Assembly: GCA_003229915.1 (NCBI GenBank)
Contig: QIGA01000286.1
Location: forward strand, 1-7,747
DNA length: 7,747 bases
Source: Chloroflexota bacterium
Lineage (GTDB): Bacteria; Chloroflexota; Dehalococcoidia; SZUA-161
Direction of reading: 5' to 3'
The notes below the pieces were generated by a model. The model was given only the letters and a program-made list of their open reading frames with translations. It had not been told where the DNA came from and searched no databases. The first letter of the stretch is position 1, and each line of letters begins with the position of its first letter. The position numbers and the translations under genes were made by a program. This document shows, one piece after another, positions 6,588 through 7,747 of this stretch.

Positions 6588-7634
6588 CTATCCTAGCTTC
6601 AATATTGAGTGCAGGTGTTTACTCACCCGATCGAAATCCTCTACAGTGTCGATCTCTGCCCAGTTGCCGCGGATATCTAAATGGTGTACTGGATACCCCT
6701 GGTCAATAAGCTCCTGAATCAGATCGGTGAAAGAGGCCATATCCACCGAGGGTGATGTGTGAAAGGATCTACCCTTGTAGTTTTGCGTTGCCCACTCATG
6801 GATCACCTTCAGGGATTCAGCGCCGTTCCTGCTGAATTTGGCCAACCCGATGAACTCACCATGAGCCTCGCCTGGTGGTACAGCATTCCTTCCAATCTGC
6901 GTTATCCGATCGCCTTCAACACTGACCAACTCAGCTTGGGAAACCGGGTGCTGGCGTCGCTGTTGGTAGTGTTCCTCCCAGTCGGTATCGACCACCAGTG
7001 AGATGTCAGACCGATCCTGAAGCAGAAGCTCAAGCACTTCCTTCGTGTACAGAATGTCCGAGTAGCAGAATATGAAGTCATTATCCATCTCCCCCTTGGC
7101 ATGGAACAAGGACCTCAGGATGCCTGTATTGTGGTAGTCTCTGTTGTCGTAGTACCGTATGGCAGGATATCTAATCTGTTCTCCCCGGTATCCACGCACC
7201 ACTACAATATCATGTACACCGCACTCCCTCAGGTTTTCCAGCTCCCTTCCCAGGATAGTCTTGTTCCCGATTTCCAGAAGGCACTCTGGTTTGTCTTCAG
7301 TAAGTGGGAGCAGTAAATTGCTCTCGCCGGCAGCTACGATAATCGCCCTGACATTCCTGGTGCTTCTCAGCGAGCTGAGGTCCAGCCCCCGGCGGGAAAG
7401 TTCTTCCAGATAGAGCTCCAGAATCTCTTGCCCGTGGCTTTCGAGTATGACCTCGGCCAGTCTATCCGCCAGTTTCTCACCAAGGCGTTGCAGGACTTTG
7501 CGATGTAGCTGCTTGTTGCTCAGGACAATTCCCAGTTCACCGGCCACTCCATAGGCCCCATGGCGCAGACGTTTGTGCCCCGCCAAACCCTGAGCAGTCT
7601 TGAAAACCTCGCCGCAGATATCACAGGGTACCAT
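6588..7634 (-). CDS. C2H2 zinc finger fused to a degenerate LicC-like nucleotidyltransferase domain
   Basis: This is a 348-residue protein. A single classical C2H2 finger lies at residues 4-25 (C4-X2-C7, F11, L17, H20-X4-H25). It is followed by a helical, charged linker (about 40-90) and a nucleotidyltransferase fold (about 95-348). The fold keeps YSDI (191-194), EFIGLAKF (260-267) and NWAEIDTVED (324-333). The nucleotide-binding signature is altered: aligned with the neighbouring enzyme at 5694-6452, the glycine, Arg and Lys of GxGSR...PK become S105, L107 and E117 (AGESNLLLP, KPECLLEI). The metal-ligand residues D193, E328 and D330 remain. It may have reduced or different activity, or act as a nucleotide- or product-sensing regulator tethered to nucleic acid; this is inference. 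No ribosome site precedes the ATG. A promoter just upstream suggests a nearly leaderless message. The stop abuts the palindromic element. It is the first gene of the co-directional set. Confidence 0.88.
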   Translation of the reverse strand: MVPCDICGEVFKTAQGLAGHKRLRHGAYGVAGELGIVLSNKQLHRKVLQRLGEKLADRLAEVILESHGQEILELYLEELSRRGLDLSSLRSTRNVRAIIVAAGESNLLLPLTEDKPECLLEIGNKTILGRELENLRECGVHDIVVVRGYRGEQIRYPAIRYYDNRDYHNTGILRSLFHAKGEMDNDFIFCYSDILYTKEVLELLLQDRSDISLVVDTDWEEHYQQRRQHPVSQAELVSVEGDRITQIGRNAVPPGEAHGEFIGLAKFSRNGAESLKVIHEWATQNYKGRSFHTSPSVDMASFTDLIQELIDQGYPVHHLDIRGNWAEIDTVEDFDRVSKHLHSILKLG

Positions 7635-7645
7635 GAGTGCTGAGT

Positions 7646-7674
7646 ATAATACTGAGTTACTGGGCGAAAGTCAA
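7646..7674 (-). promoter_or_regulatory. Sigma70-like promoter for the zinc-finger gene and probably the operon
   Basis: On the minus strand, TTGACT (7669-7674) and TATTAT (7646-7651) are separated by exactly 17 bp, close to the sigma70 consensus. The -10 ends 11 nt before the ATG at 7634, so transcription would begin only a few bases upstream of the start codon. This fits the missing Shine-Dalgarno sequence and suggests a leaderless or nearly leaderless transcript. TATACT, three bases further downstream, is an alternative -10. Confidence 0.6.
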
Positions 7675-7683
7675 TAGACCGTA

Positions 7684-7704
7684 TTCACTCATCTAAAATG
7701 TTAC
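7684..7704. repeat. Direct repeat copy 1 (21 bp)
   Basis: TTCACTCATCTAAAATGTTA plus a final C. It is nearly identical to 7718-7739, differing by one substitution and one extra A, and starts 34 bp before it. It lies just upstream of the -35 of the zinc-finger gene promoter. It could be a regulator-binding repeat or part of the multiple terminal repeats of a transposable element (IS21-like elements have such repeats). I cannot assign a family. Confidence 0.65.
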
Positions 7705-7717
7705 CGAGTGGGCATGG

Positions 7718-7739
7718 TTCACTCAACTAAAAATGTTAC
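7718..7739. repeat. Direct repeat copy 2 (22 bp)
   Basis: TTCACTCAACTAAAAATGTT followed by AC, the second copy of the repeat at 7684-7704. It sits immediately before a plus-strand AAGGAGG at the window edge, so the pair also lies upstream of a possible divergent gene. Confidence 0.65.
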
Positions 7740-7740
7740 T

Positions 7741-7747
7741 AAGGAGG
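7741..7747 (+). promoter_or_regulatory. Possible Shine-Dalgarno sequence for a plus-strand gene beyond the window
   Basis: AAGGAGG ends the window on the plus strand, directly after the second direct repeat. It is a consensus ribosome site, and a divergent gene could start a few bases outside. No coding sequence is visible, so this rests on seven bases only. Confidence 0.3.

Noticed and set aside
7684..7739. CRISPR array
   Set aside because: Only two repeat copies with a 13-bp spacer between them, too short for CRISPR spacers, and no cas genes in view.

Overview
The window looks like bacterial accessory DNA beside a housekeeping gene. All seven recognisable genes lie on the minus strand, so transcription runs from high to low coordinates. 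The leucyl-tRNA synthetase fragment at the left edge has a HIGH-motif region that reminds me most of Chloroflexota (Dehalococcoidia-type) enzymes. A bacterial C2H2 zinc finger at the other end fits an environmental lineage of that kind. This placement is an impression from sequence style, not a search result.

In transcription order the layout is: (1) a right-edge control region (about 7635-7747) with a good sigma70-like promoter and two 21/22-bp direct repeats; (2) a zinc-finger/nucleotidyltransferase fusion (6588-7634) whose nucleotide-binding signature is degenerate; (3) a compact palindromic element (about 6491-6582); (4) a canonical LicC-like nucleotidyltransferase (5694-6452); (5) a ten-helix EamA/DMT transporter (4728-5603); (6) a radical SAM/SPASM enzyme (3481-4680); (7) phosphoenolpyruvate mutase fused to a third nucleotidyltransferase domain (1813-3462); (8) phosphonopyruvate decarboxylase (676-1809); (9) the 5' end of leuS (537 to beyond the left edge).

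The core is phosphonate biosynthesis. PEP mutase converts PEP to phosphonopyruvate, and the decarboxylase pulls that unfavourable step forward to phosphonoacetaldehyde. The usual third enzyme (aminotransferase, reductase or dehydrogenase) is not in the window. Instead there are three homologous nucleotidyltransferase domains, a DMT transporter and a radical SAM/SPASM enzyme. The nucleotidyltransferases suggest that the phosphonate, or a phosphocholine-like head group, is activated as a nucleotidyl (probably CMP) derivative for attachment to a lipid or glycan, in the manner of lic or Pnt systems. Spacings of 3, 18 and 47 bp among ppd, pepM, the radical SAM gene and the transporter gene indicate an operon.

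The most unusual points are the zinc-finger/degenerate nucleotidyltransferase fusion, only one of three nucleotidyltransferase domains keeping the complete signature, the radical SAM enzyme tightly coupled to pepM with no precursor peptide visible, and the palindrome that can fold in two ways.
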